A stretch of DNA of 64,000 nt. Source: Actinomyces sp. oral taxon 897. GTDB lineage: Bacteria > Actinomycetota > Actinomycetes > Actinomycetales > Actinomycetaceae. The DNA lies in assembly GCF_002999235.1 (NCBI RefSeq), contig NZ_CP027236.1, positions 1,116,001 to 1,180,000 of the forward strand, given 5' to 3'. Below the pieces are notes generated by a model, which was given only the letters and a program-made list of their open reading frames with translations, did not search any database and had not been told where the DNA came from. The translations under genes and the position numbers were made by a program. Shown here piece after piece: positions 17,839 to 26,429 of the stretch. How positions within the stretch are numbered: position 1 is the stretch's first letter; each line of letters opens with the position of its first letter.

Positions 17839-17924
17839 GGGGACGTACCTTAGCCGTCGGGGACGTACCTTAAAGGTACGTCCCCACTGACCAAGGTACG
17901 TCCCCAATGACCAAGGTACGTCCC
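17839..17924. repeat. 20-bp-period REP-like array with inverted halves
   Basis: GGGGACGTACCTT occurs at 17839-17851 and 17859-17871. Its complement AAGGTACGTCCCC occurs at 17873-17885 and 17893-17905, and truncated at 17913-17924. Steps within each half are exactly 20 bp. The central pair forms a perfect 13-bp inverted repeat with a single A between the arms. In RNA this folds into a very stable hairpin 3' of the TauE/SafE gene. Confidence 0.85.
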
Positions 17925-18006
17925 GGAGGCGGTACCACCAGGCGGCAGGTAGGCGGCACCCGCCCAGGACCGCACCGGCTGGCCGGTCCTGTGAGGCAGC
18001 TGTGAG

Positions 18007-18063
18007 TATGCCCGTTCTCAGCACAAACAAGTACCGTTCTCGCGACGAATAAGTACCGTTCTC
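18007..18063 (-). repeat. 22-bp directional repeat array, locus 1
   Basis: Read on the minus strand, GAGAACGGTACTT starts at 18063 and 18041, and the degenerate last copy GAGAACGGGC starts at 18019. All steps are 22 bp. The array begins 20 nt after the stop codon of the minus-strand lipoprotein gene and has the same orientation as that gene. A pyrimidine-rich CCTCCTTCGC leads in. Confidence 0.9.
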
Positions 18064-18083
18064 GCGAAGGAGGGGAGGCGGCC

Positions 18084-18731
18084 TCAGCGCGCCTGGGGGC
18101 TGGGTCGCACGGGGGTGGTCAGGACCGCACGGACCGGACGCCCCGCCACAATGGCCCGGGCGGCGGCGCGGAACTCCTCCCAGGTGGTGGGCACCTGCAC
18201 GCCGGCGGCCTGGAGCATGTCCTGGTTGGCGAAGACCAGGCCGCCCATGGTCACGTGCAGGGGGACGGCGTAGGTGGCGCCACCGGCCTGGCGCACCTGG
18301 ACCCCGGCGGGGACGAAGTCGTCGAGGAACCCCGGCTCCTGCTCCAGGAAGCCGTTGAGGGACATAATGTTGCCGTCCGCGCCGAACCGGGTGGCCCAGA
18401 AGCCGCCCGGCTCCTCCACCAGGTCGGCGGTGTCCCCGGAGAGGAAGTCGGCGGTCAGCTTCTGCTGGAGGTCGCTCCACTGGAAGGTCTGGACGGTGAC
18501 CTTCACGCCCTTGTCGGTCTCGAACCTCCTGATCACGTCGAGGTAGGGCTGGTAGTCGTGCCCGGCGGAGAGGTAGAGGAGGAGCTCCTTGCCGGTGCGC
18601 CCACCGGTGACACCGGTGGAGCCGGTGTCGGCCCCACCGACCCCGGCGGGCGAGCTGCAGGCCGCCAGGGCGGTCAGGCCTGCGCCGAGCAGGAAGGAAC
18701 GACGGGCCAAGGTCCAGGGGGTACGCGTCAT
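18084..18731 (-). pseudogene. Truncated sugar ABC transporter substrate-binding lipoprotein
   Basis: The 215-aa frame begins with a lipoprotein signal having a twin-Arg-like RRSFLLG and lipobox LAAC (Cys25). It then follows the first lobe of family-1 extracellular solute-binding proteins (YQPYLDVIRRFETDKGVKVTVQTFQW, DLVEEPGGFWATRFGADGN). It stops near residue 200, whereas such proteins are normally about 420 residues, so half the protein and both permease genes are missing. The end abuts a repeat array. It follows a LacI-type gene with a 33-bp gap, so this looks like the remnant of a sugar-uptake operon. A short functional protein is possible but unlikely. Confidence 0.75.
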
Positions 18732-18764
18732 TGCGTCTCCTATGCTGAGTTGGGAAGATCCTGG

Positions 18765-19796
18765 TCAGAGCCCCACCGCGGGTGTCGTCCCGCGGGGGAC
18801 CAGCCGCCATCGCTCGGTGATGGCGGACGCCTGGGTGGAGTCGTCGCTCAGGCGGCTCCAGAAGTGCTCCAGCACGGCGGCGATAGAGGCCTGCGTCATA
18901 CCGATCGTGCTCAGCGGCGGGTCGAGGTACTCGGCGTCCTGGGAGTTGCCGGTGCCCAGGACGGACATCCGGGCGGGGACCGGGATGCCCAGGTGCTGGG
19001 CGGCGAGCACGACGCCGATGGCGGTGCGGTCCGCGGCGCAGTAGACGGCGTCCGGCAGCGCGTCCCGGTCCCTGGCCTCCCGCAGCACGGCGACCGCCTG
19101 CTGGTAGGCGCAGGCGATGTCCGGCGCGCAGGTCATGAGCAGCCCCGGCTCCTTGCCGTGCGCCCCCATGAACCGCACGTAGGCCTGCCAGCGCAGGTCC
19201 GAGCGCACCTGCTCCTCCTGGCGGTGCTGGCCGGCGAAGAGGACGTGGCGGGCCCCGGCGTCCCACAGGCAGGCCAGGGCCTCCTCCACGGCCTGGGGCT
19301 CCCCGGTCATCACCACGTCGTAGCCCGGGCAGGGGGCGGTGGCCCCCAGGAGCAGGACGGGCAGCGGCGGCGTCGGCTGGGCGGCGACCAGGCGCAGCCC
19401 GGTCCGCTCCGAGCAGGCCACGAGCGCCCCGTCGCACATCCCGGAGCGGATCGCCTCGACAACGGTGTCCACCTCGCCGTCCACCACGGCGATCGCCACC
19501 AGCAGGTAGCCGCGCTCCCGCAGGGTGCGCACCGCCTGGAGCTGGTAGCGCTCCACGAAGCGGTCCATGGGCGCCTCGTAGAAGAGCGCCACGGTCCGGG
19601 TGCGCCCCTGCCTCAGGGACCGGGCCGACCGGTTGCGCACGTAGCCCAGGTCACGCGCCGCCTCCACGACGCGCCTGCGGGTGCCCTCGTTGAAGCGGCG
19701 GGCCCCGTCCTTGCCGCTCAGGACGTAGGAGGCGGTCGACACCGAGACGCCGCTGCGTGCGGCGACGTCGGCGAGCTGGACCCTCCTGGCTGGCAT
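18765..19796 (-). CDS. LacI-family transcriptional repressor
   Basis: A 343-aa regulator with an N-terminal helix-turn-helix VQLADVAARSGVSVSTASYVLSGK (about 5-28), the hinge helix YVRNRSARSLRQGRT, and a periplasmic-binding-protein-like sensor domain. ATG 19796 puts the helix-turn-helix at the normal position. A GTG at 19811 with AAGG upstream is an alternative adding five residues. It is upstream of the truncated solute-binding protein gene, presumably its former target. Two LacI-type half sites occur just upstream, suggesting autoregulation. With its uptake operon broken, it may be on the way to decay, although its frame is intact. Confidence 0.9.
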   Translation of the reverse strand: MPARRVQLADVAARSGVSVSTASYVLSGKDGARRFNEGTRRRVVEAARDLGYVRNRSARSLRQGRTRTVALFYEAPMDRFVERYQLQAVRTLRERGYLLVAIAVVDGEVDTVVEAIRSGMCDGALVACSERTGLRLVAAQPTPPLPVLLLGATAPCPGYDVVMTGEPQAVEEALACLWDAGARHVLFAGQHRQEEQVRSDLRWQAYVRFMGAHGKEPGLLMTCAPDIACAYQQAVAVLREARDRDALPDAVYCAADRTAIGVVLAAQHLGIPVPARMSVLGTGNSQDAEYLDPPLSTIGMTQASIAAVLEHFWSRLSDDSTQASAITERWRLVPRGTTPAVGL

Positions 19797-19830
19797 GGCA
19801 CTATGATGCACACCATGGCCTTCTGAGGTG

Positions 19831-19852
19831 AAACGTTTGAACAAACGATTGA
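19831..19852 (-). promoter_or_regulatory. Tandem LacI-type operator sequences
   Basis: On the minus strand two related motifs stand side by side: TCAATCGTTTG and TCAAACGTTTC. The second contains the perfect palindrome AAACGTTT (19831-19838). Both carry the AANCGNTT core typical of LacI-family sites, about 35-55 bp upstream of the repressor's start. Confidence 0.6.
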
Positions 19853-19953
19853 AATGCGATTCGTCACATTTTGTGCGCCTCTCCTCGCTGCCGTGCGCCT
19901 GACGTCCTCCCACCGGATCCACCCCCGTGTCAAGGCCCAAGGTCCCGACCGCC

Positions 19954-19959
19954 TATCCT
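19954..19959 (+). promoter_or_regulatory. Putative -10 box of leaderless cydD transcript
   Basis: TATCCT lies exactly 6 nt before the GTG at 19966. This would start the mRNA at the start codon, independently of cydAB. Confidence 0.5.
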
Positions 19960-19965
19960 GGGAGG

Positions 19966-21804
19966 GTGAAGCCTCTGGATCCCCGCCTCATGCGGTACGC
20001 CCGCGCGGCGCGCCGCTACATTGTGACGACGGCGGTCACCGGGACCCTCACCGCCGGCCTCCTCGTGGCGCAGGCCTACCTCGTCTCCCGCGCCGTCTCG
20101 CCGGTGGTCACCCACCCCACCGCGCCGGGGGCCGTCGCCACGCTCGCCACCTGCCTGGCGGCGGTCGTGGTGGCGCGCGCCGTCGTCCTGCTGGTCCAGG
20201 AGACCCTGGCCCACCGCGCCGCCCGGGACACCGTCGCCCAGCTGCGCCGTCGGGTCCTGGAGCACGCCGCCGCCCTGGGGCCGCGCTGGCAGGCCACCCA
20301 CGCCGCCACCACCTCCACGCTGCTGACCCGGGGCCTGGACGACATCGAGCCCTACCTCACCCGCTACCTGCCCCAGCTGCTCATGTCCGCCACGGTGACC
20401 CCCGCCGTCGCCCTGGTCATGCTCACCCAGGACCTCGCCTCCACCGTGGCGGTGGTCCTGACCATCCCCCTCATCCCGGTCTTCATGGTCCTCATCGGAC
20501 GCCTGACCCAGCAGCACTCCCGGGACCGCCTGGCGGCCATGGAGCGGCTCGGCGCCCAGGTGCTGGACCTCATCGCCGGCCTACCCACCCTCAAGGCGCT
20601 GGGCCGCGAGCAGGGGCCGGCCGCGCGGGTGGAGCAGCTGGGGCGCGCCTACAACCGCACCACCATGTCCACCCTGCGCGTGGCCTTCCTGTCCGGGGCC
20701 GTCCTGGAGTTCCTCACCACCCTGAGCGTGGCCGTCGTGGCCGTGGAGGTCGGCTTCCGCCTCGTGTACGGCGACCTGGACCTGGCCACCGGCCTCCTGG
20801 TGCTCATGGTGGCGCCCGAGGTCTACCAGCCCCTGCGGCAGGTCGGCTTCCAGTTCCACGCCTCCGCGGGCGGCACCGCCGCCGCCCAGGCCGTCTTCGA
20901 GATCCTGCAGGTCCCCCTGCCCGAGACCGGGACGGGCCCCTGCCCCGACCTGGCCACCGCCACCATCGAGCTCGACGGCGTCGCCGTGGCCGCCCGCGGC
21001 TCCTGGGCCCCGGCACCGCTGAGCGCCACCATCCGGCCCGGGCGGCTGACGGCCCTGGCCGGGCCCTCGGGGGCCGGCAAGACCACCACCAGCCAGGTGG
21101 TGCTGGGGCTCCTGCACCCCGACCGCGGGCGCGTCCTGGTAGGCGGGGCCGACGGCGACCTCACCGACCTGGCGGGTATCGAGCCCTCGGCCTGGTGGGA
21201 GCAGGTCACCTGGGTGCCCCAGCGCCCCGTCCTGTCCCCCGGCACCGTCCTGGACAACGTCATGGGGCCCGAGGCGGCCGGACGCGCCGGGGGTCAGGCG
21301 CCGCCCGAGGTCGTCTCGGCGGCCCGCGCCACCGGGCTGGCCGAGGTCCTGGCCGCCCTGCCCGACGGCTGGCTCACCCGGATCGGCCAGGGCGGGGTCG
21401 GCCTGTCGGTGGGCCAGCGCCAGCGCCTGGCCCTGACCCGGGCGCTGGCCTCCACCACCCCCCTGGTGGTCCTGGACGAGCCCACGGCCCACCTCGACGC
21501 CGCCAGCGAGGCCCACGTCCTGGAGGCCGTGCGGGCCCTCATGGGGGCCGGCAGGACCGTCCTGGTCATTGCCCACCGCCCCGCCCTGCTGGCCCTGGCC
21601 CAGGACGTCATTACGGTACGCAGCGAGCCCGACTCGGCCCTGGCAGGCGTCCAGGACGCCCCGGCGGCCGGGGGCAGGCCGGCGGCCGGGGCGCCTGACG
21701 CCCCCACGGCGCCGGGGGCGGGGCCGAAGCCCCCCGGCGGCCGGACGCCGACGGGACCTGCCACGACGACATCGGCCCACGCCGCCGCGGAGGGAGCCCG
21801 ATGA
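19966..21804 (+). CDS. cydD: Cysteine/glutathione exporter subunit CydD
   Basis: A 612-aa ABC half-transporter (six helices, 15-320; ATPase, 350-570) that with CydC exports reduced thiols needed for assembly of cytochrome bd. Motifs: Walker A GPSGAGKTT, signature LSVGQRQRL, Walker B LVVLDEPT. The C-terminal about 50 residues are a Pro/Ala-rich tail. GTG 19966 is preferred over GTG 19927: it begins the KPLDPRLMRYARAARRY sequence that opens the transmembrane part and has a -10 box 6 nt upstream. It overlaps cydC by 4 bp. Confidence 0.93.
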   Translation: MKPLDPRLMRYARAARRYIVTTAVTGTLTAGLLVAQAYLVSRAVSPVVTHPTAPGAVATLATCLAAVVVARAVVLLVQETLAHRAARDTVAQLRRRVLEHAAALGPRWQATHAATTSTLLTRGLDDIEPYLTRYLPQLLMSATVTPAVALVMLTQDLASTVAVVLTIPLIPVFMVLIGRLTQQHSRDRLAAMERLGAQVLDLIAGLPTLKALGREQGPAARVEQLGRAYNRTTMSTLRVAFLSGAVLEFLTTLSVAVVAVEVGFRLVYGDLDLATGLLVLMVAPEVYQPLRQVGFQFHASAGGTAAAQAVFEILQVPLPETGTGPCPDLATATIELDGVAVAARGSWAPAPLSATIRPGRLTALAGPSGAGKTTTSQVVLGLLHPDRGRVLVGGADGDLTDLAGIEPSAWWEQVTWVPQRPVLSPGTVLDNVMGPEAAGRAGGQAPPEVVSAARATGLAEVLAALPDGWLTRIGQGGVGLSVGQRQRLALTRALASTTPLVVLDEPTAHLDAASEAHVLEAVRALMGAGRTVLVIAHRPALLALAQDVITVRSEPDSALAGVQDAPAAGGRPAAGAPDAPTAPGAGPKPPGGRTPTGPATTTSAHAAAEGAR

Positions 21805-23636
21805 GCCTGGTCCTGACCCCCGCCGAGCGCCGGGCGCTGCGCCGGGCCACCACCCTGCTGGACCTGGACCGTGGCCGCCTGGCCTGCTCGGTGCTGGCCG
21901 GCAGCCTGTCCCTGGCCAGTGCCGTGGGCCTGTCCGCCGTGGCCGCCTGGCTCATTGCCCGGGCCTCGCAGATGCCCGACGTGGCCGCCCTGGGCGTGGC
22001 CCCCGTGGCGGTGCGCCTCTTCGGCGTCAGCCGGCCGGTGCTGCGCTACTGCGAGCGCCTGGCCTCCCACGACACCGCCCTGCGCGGCATGACCGCCCTG
22101 CGCACCCGCCTGTACACGGCCCTGGCCGCCTCGCGCGCCGACGTGGTCGCCGGGCTGCGGCGCGGCGACGTGCTGGAGCGGGTCGGCCGCGACGTGGACG
22201 CCGTGGGCGACCTGGTGGTGCGCGCCTGGCTGCCCATGTGGGTGGCGGGCGTGGTGGGGGCGGCCACGAGCCTGGGGGTGACGCTGGTCCACCCTCCCGC
22301 CGGGGCCGTCCTGGCCGCCTGCCTCCTGCTGGCCGGGGTCGTGGGGCCGGCCGCCACCGTCCGGGCGGCCCGGGCCGCCGAGCTGGCCCGGGCCGAGCAC
22401 GCCACCGAGCTGTCCGCCACCGTCATGACCGTCCTGGAAGGTGGCGGCGAGCTGGCGGTCAACGGCCGCCTGGCACAGGTCATGGACGGCCTGGCGGACC
22501 TGGAGGGCCGTCTGGCGCGCGCCCGTGACCGCGCCGCCCGCCCCGCCGCCCTGGCCGCCGCGGTGGACACCCTGGCCATGGGCCTGGCGGTCCTGGGCTG
22601 CCTGGCCGTGGGGGTGCCCGCGGTGGCCTCCGGGACGCTGGACCCGGTTATGCTGGCCGTCACCGTGCTGGTCCCCCTGGCCGCCTTCGAGGCCACCAGC
22701 GCCCTGGGGCTGGCCAGCGCCCAGCTGGTGGCCTCCGCCGGGGCCGCCGTACGCATTGTCTCCCTGGTGGAGTCGGCTGAGGCCTCCACGGCGGCCCTGC
22801 CCGCCCCTCGGCCCCTGCACCCGGCTCCTGACGGCGGCCCGGTCCTGGTCGCCCGCGACCTGGCGGTGGGCTGGCCCGGGGGGCCGGTGGTGGCCCGGGG
22901 CATCGACCTGGAGCTGCGTCCGGGCAGGCGCCTGGCCGTGGTGGGCCCCTCCGGGGTCGGCAAGACCACCCTGCTGCTGACCCTCGCCGGGCTCCTGGAG
23001 CCCCGGGCGGGCACGCTCACCCTCAACGGCGTCGCCCCCTGGGGCGCGGCGCGCCAGGAGGTGGCCGCACAGGTCACCCTCACCGCCGAGGACGCGCACG
23101 TCTTTGACACCACCGTCCTGGAGAACCTGCGGGTGGCCCGCGGTGACGTGACCGCCTCCCAGGCCACCACCCTCCTGGAGCGCGCGGGCCTGGGGCCCTG
23201 GCTGGCCTGCCTGCCCCGGGGCCTGGACACCCCGGTCAGCTCCGACGCCGCCACCCTGGCTGGCGGGGAGAGGCGCCGCCTGCTCCTGGCCCGGGCCCTG
23301 GCCTGCCCCGCCCCGCTCATGCTCCTGGACGAGCCCGGCGAGCACCTGGACGCCGACACCGCGGACCGCCTGGTCGCGGACCTCCTGCGCGCCGGGGCGC
23401 CCACCTCCGGGGACGGCGGGGCCACCTCCGGGGACGGCGGGGCAGCGGGGGACGGGCGGGGGACCCTCCTGGTCACCCACCGCCTGAGCGCCCTGGGCCA
23501 CGCCGAGGAGGTCCTGGTCCTGGGCCGAACCGGGTCGGGGCCCGCCACGATCGTGCGCCGGGGCAGCCACGCCGACCTCATGTCCGCTGACGACGACTAC
23601 CGTTGGACCGTGTCCCAGGAGCAGAGCGATGACTGA
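21801..23636 (+). CDS. cydC: Cysteine/glutathione exporter subunit CydC
   Basis: A 611-aa partner of CydD, with an N-terminal transmembrane domain (about 30-310) and an ATPase with Walker A GPSGVGKTT, a weak signature LAGGERRRL and Walker B LMLLDEPGEHLD. The ATGA overlap with cydD indicates translational coupling. A short repeat, TSGDGGATSGDGGA, interrupts the ATPase near residues 535-550 (family members lack it). The CydDC complex supports haem d incorporation into the CydAB oxidase encoded 5 kb upstream. Its stop overlaps the start of the sensor kinase gene by 8 bp. Confidence 0.93.
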   Translation: MSLVLTPAERRALRRATTLLDLDRGRLACSVLAGSLSLASAVGLSAVAAWLIARASQMPDVAALGVAPVAVRLFGVSRPVLRYCERLASHDTALRGMTALRTRLYTALAASRADVVAGLRRGDVLERVGRDVDAVGDLVVRAWLPMWVAGVVGAATSLGVTLVHPPAGAVLAACLLLAGVVGPAATVRAARAAELARAEHATELSATVMTVLEGGGELAVNGRLAQVMDGLADLEGRLARARDRAARPAALAAAVDTLAMGLAVLGCLAVGVPAVASGTLDPVMLAVTVLVPLAAFEATSALGLASAQLVASAGAAVRIVSLVESAEASTAALPAPRPLHPAPDGGPVLVARDLAVGWPGGPVVARGIDLELRPGRRLAVVGPSGVGKTTLLLTLAGLLEPRAGTLTLNGVAPWGAARQEVAAQVTLTAEDAHVFDTTVLENLRVARGDVTASQATTLLERAGLGPWLACLPRGLDTPVSSDAATLAGGERRRLLLARALACPAPLMLLDEPGEHLDADTADRLVADLLRAGAPTSGDGGATSGDGGAAGDGRGTLLVTHRLSALGHAEEVLVLGRTGSGPATIVRRGSHADLMSADDDYRWTVSQEQSDD

Positions 23637-25632
23637 CACCCCTACCCCCGCAGACCTCCCCCGGTCCCAGGAGCCCCTCCCGCCCCAGGAGTCCCAGGAC
23701 CGTCCCGCGGTCTTCCCGGGGATGCCCGACGACGACCTCCTCCTGGTCCTGCCCACGGGCCCCAGCCCCGAGGAGGACGCCGTCGGCCCCTACGCCGTCC
23801 ACTCCCAGGCCGCCCCCCACCTCCAGGAGGACACCCTGCGCCTGGTCCGGGCGGCACTGGGCCTGACCAGCTCGCTCAAGGTCTCCGAGGCGCTGAGCCG
23901 GCTCGTGGAGTCGGCCTGCTCCATCACCGGGGCCGCCTGGGGCACCATCTCCGTGCTCAGCCACGCCGACCCCTCCCAGCGGCAGGACGCACCGGTCACC
24001 CTGACCTGCGGGCAGGTCGAGGCCTCCCCCGCCCAGCTCGACTCCCTCCTGGAGTCGGCCTGCCCCACCGGCCCCCACCAGGCGGGCGTCCTGGTCGACA
24101 ACGACCTGGCGGTGACCGGCGCCTTCACCGGCGTCATCGAGGAGGGGGCGGCCAGCTCGGTCCTGTCCGCGCCGCTGAGCCTGCACGGCCAGGTCTACGG
24201 GCGCCTCTACCTGTGCGACAAGCCCGGTGGCTTCGACGACGGCGACGTCACGGTGGTCCTGACCCTGGCGGAGGCCGCCGCCGTCGCCGTGGAGAACGCG
24301 CGCCTGTACCGCGAGGCCCGCGAGCGCGAGCAGTGGATGTCGGTCTCCCAGGAGCTGACCACCCTGCTGCTCTCCGGCGCCGAGGAGGACGACGCGCTCA
24401 GCCTCATCGCCCGCCGGGTGCGCACGGTGGCCCACGCCGACACGGCGGCCCTCATCCTGCCCAGCGTCGGGGACACCTGGGTGTGCGAGATCGCCGAGGG
24501 CACCCACGCCTCGGAGCTCATTGGCGTCCGCTTCCCCGCCCGGGGGCGGGCCCTGACCACGCTGGCCCACCAGACCGGCCTGCTGGTGGAGTCCCTGGCA
24601 CGGGCCTGGGCCGAGGGGGACCTGCTGGTGGAGTCCCTGGCGCGCCTGGGCCCCGCCCTGTACGCCCCCATGCTCCACCGGGGCCGGGGCGTGGGGGTCA
24701 TGCTGCTGGTGCGCGAGGAGGGCGCCGCCCCCTTCACCCACCAGGACCTGGAGATCGCCGAGCTGGTGGCGGGCCAGGCCACCATGGCCTTTGAGCTGGC
24801 TGACGCCCAGCACGCCCAGGAGGTGGCCACCCTCCTGGACGAGCGTCACCGGATCGGGCGCGACCTGCACGACCTGGCTATCCAGCAGCTCTTCGCCACC
24901 GGGATGCAGATCTCGGCGGCCAAGGAGCGCCTGGAGGCCCAGTCGGAGGGCTGCGGGGCGGGGCGGGACCAGCGGCTCGCCACGGCCTGCCGGGCCCTGG
25001 AGGCCTCCCTGGCCGCCGTGGACGACTCGGTGCGCCAGATCCGCTCGATCGTGCGCTCCCTGCGTGACCGTGACGAGGACGTCTCGGTGGTGGAGCGCCT
25101 GCGCCGGGAGGCCTCCCTGGCGCGGACATCCCTGGGTTACGCCCCCTCCCTGCTGCTCAGCGTGGACGGGCGGGGGCTGTCCGCGGCCGACCGGGCCGGG
25201 GAGGACGAGCTCATCGCCCTGATCGACGCGGCGGTGGACCCGGAGGTCGCTGACGACATGGTGGCCGTGGTCAGGGAGGGCCTGGCCAATGTGGCCCGTC
25301 ACGCCCACGCCTCCTCGGTGACCGTGGACGTCAAGCTCGAGGGCGTCCTGCCGCCGGGGGGGCAGGGCGGGCGGGCGGGCGCGGCGCTGCCCGCCGAGGG
25401 CCCCGCCTCGGGCAGCGCGCCGACCTTCAGCGGCTCCCCGGTGGTGGAGATCGTCTGCCGGGACGACGGCGTCGGGGTGGATCCCACGGTGGCCCGCCGC
25501 TCCGGGACCTCCAACATGGCCGAGCGGGCGCGACGTCACGGCGGCAGCTTCGTCATCGGGCCGCGGGCCCGCTCCGACGGGGAGCGCCGCGGCACCTGCT
25601 TCACCTGGCGGGTGCCCCTGGACGGGGCCTGA
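23629..25632 (+). CDS. DevS/DosS-like GAF-domain sensor histidine kinase
   Basis: A 667-aa cytoplasmic kinase with two GAF domains (about 70-220 and 240-390), a HisKA_3 dimerisation box RHRIGRDLHDLAIQQLF with His414 as phosphoacceptor, and a HATPase domain (EGLANVARHAHAS, RDDGVGVD). GAF-1 ends with VYGRLYLCDKPGG...AVAVENARLYREAREREQW, the pattern of mycobacterial DevS/DosT. The HPPM-type segment that I recall around the DosS haem-ligand His is not seen, so haem sensing is unsure. The gene overlaps cydC by 8 bp, so it is co-expressed with the thiol exporter and may sense redox, NO or oxygen. A disordered insert splits the ATPase domain. Confidence 0.9.
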   Translation: MTDTPTPADLPRSQEPLPPQESQDRPAVFPGMPDDDLLLVLPTGPSPEEDAVGPYAVHSQAAPHLQEDTLRLVRAALGLTSSLKVSEALSRLVESACSITGAAWGTISVLSHADPSQRQDAPVTLTCGQVEASPAQLDSLLESACPTGPHQAGVLVDNDLAVTGAFTGVIEEGAASSVLSAPLSLHGQVYGRLYLCDKPGGFDDGDVTVVLTLAEAAAVAVENARLYREAREREQWMSVSQELTTLLLSGAEEDDALSLIARRVRTVAHADTAALILPSVGDTWVCEIAEGTHASELIGVRFPARGRALTTLAHQTGLLVESLARAWAEGDLLVESLARLGPALYAPMLHRGRGVGVMLLVREEGAAPFTHQDLEIAELVAGQATMAFELADAQHAQEVATLLDERHRIGRDLHDLAIQQLFATGMQISAAKERLEAQSEGCGAGRDQRLATACRALEASLAAVDDSVRQIRSIVRSLRDRDEDVSVVERLRREASLARTSLGYAPSLLLSVDGRGLSAADRAGEDELIALIDAAVDPEVADDMVAVVREGLANVARHAHASSVTVDVKLEGVLPPGGQGGRAGAALPAEGPASGSAPTFSGSPVVEIVCRDDGVGVDPTVARRSGTSNMAERARRHGGSFVIGPRARSDGERRGTCFTWRVPLDGA

Positions 25633-25637
25633 GCACC

Positions 25638-26291
25638 TCAGCCGTTGCGCCAGCCGCTGGCCCGCTGGCCCGCGACCCAGGCGGCCACCTGGGTGCGCCG
25701 CTGGAGGCCCATCTTGGCCAGGAGGGAGGTGATGTGGTTCTTGACGGTCTTCTCCGCCACGCCCAGGCGCTCCCCGATCTCGCGGTTGGACATGCCGTCG
25801 CCAATGAGGTCGAGGACCTTGCGCTCGGCGTTGGTCAGGTCCGCGGTGGGGTCGTCGTGGTCGGCGCGCCGCCGGGTGACGGTGCGCTCGTCCAGGAGGA
25901 CCCGGCCGGAGGCGACCGCCCGGACGACGTCGCTGATCTCGGCGCCGTGGATGGTCTTGAGCAGGTAGGCGCGGGCCCCGGCCTCCAGGGCCTCGGCCAG
26001 GGCGTCGTCGTCGTCGAAGGAGGTCAGGACAATGGGGAAGGCGTCCGGGACGAGGTCACGCAGCTCGTGCATGAGCTCAATGCCGGTGCCGTCGGGCAGC
26101 TGGAGGTCCACCAGGACGACGTCGGGGCGCATGAGCTCGGCACGGCGGACCGCCTCGGCGCGTCCCCCGGCCTCCGCCACGACCTCCATGCCGTCGGCGC
26201 GGTCAATGATCTCAGACACTCCACGGCGGACGATCTCGTGGTCATCCACGATCATGACGCGGATGGTCTCTGCGGAAGGGACGTTCGGCAT
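25638..26291 (-). CDS. NarL/DevR-family response regulator
   Basis: The 217-aa protein has a receiver domain (VMIVDDHEIVRRG; phospho-acceptor Asp62 in VLVDLQLPDG; Lys in YLLKTI) and a LuxR-type DNA-binding domain (LTNAERKVLDLIGDGMSNREIGERLGVAEKTVKNHITSLLAKMGL). It is convergent with the GAF kinase; the two 3' ends are only 5 bp apart. The kinase is of the class that pairs with this regulator class, so they are likely cognate. Separate promoters would allow independent levels. The cyd genes are the nearest plausible target. Confidence 0.93.
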   Translation of the reverse strand: MPNVPSAETIRVMIVDDHEIVRRGVSEIIDRADGMEVVAEAGGRAEAVRRAELMRPDVVLVDLQLPDGTGIELMHELRDLVPDAFPIVLTSFDDDDALAEALEAGARAYLLKTIHGAEISDVVRAVASGRVLLDERTVTRRRADHDDPTADLTNAERKVLDLIGDGMSNREIGERLGVAEKTVKNHITSLLAKMGLQRRTQVAAWVAGQRASGWRNG

Positions 26292-26298
26292 GCCCCTG

Positions 26299-26304
26299 AG
26301 CCTA
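26299..26304 (-). promoter_or_regulatory. Putative -10 box of the response regulator gene
   Basis: TAGGCT on the minus strand lies 7 nt before the ATG, consistent with a leaderless or near-leaderless transcript. Confidence 0.45.
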
Positions 26305-26429
26305 GCAGCGCCCGGGGACCTACGTCACACAGATCGTGGCGGACGGTCCGGCCCGTGCCCGCCCGCGCCCGGGGCGGACGTCCCGGGTGCGGGCGGCCGC
26401 TGCGTCCGGCAGGCGGCCGGGGCATGCCG

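Larger units (their letters stand above)
17753..18083. other. Repeat-bearing spacer between permease and truncated lipoprotein gene
   Basis: A 331-bp gene-free region that packs two unrelated repeat arrays (20-bp and 22-bp periods). It also has an imperfect 31-bp direct repeat (17756-17786 and 17816-17846) offset by 60 bp. It lies at the broken 3' end of the sugar-binding protein gene, suggesting a recombination site. Confidence 0.7.

Noticed and set aside
17839-17924. DosR/DevR-type binding sites, because of GGGGAC...GTCCCC symmetry
   Set aside because: The half-site distance (27-bp palindrome, repeated arms) does not match the 20-bp DosR box I know, and the position is 3' of a gene.
16765-19437. 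An 890-codon minus-strand frame spanning the permease, repeats and LacI gene
   Set aside because: It crosses several genes and both repeat arrays, and the peptide is Arg/Pro/Gly-rich. The real genes there have clear family motifs.
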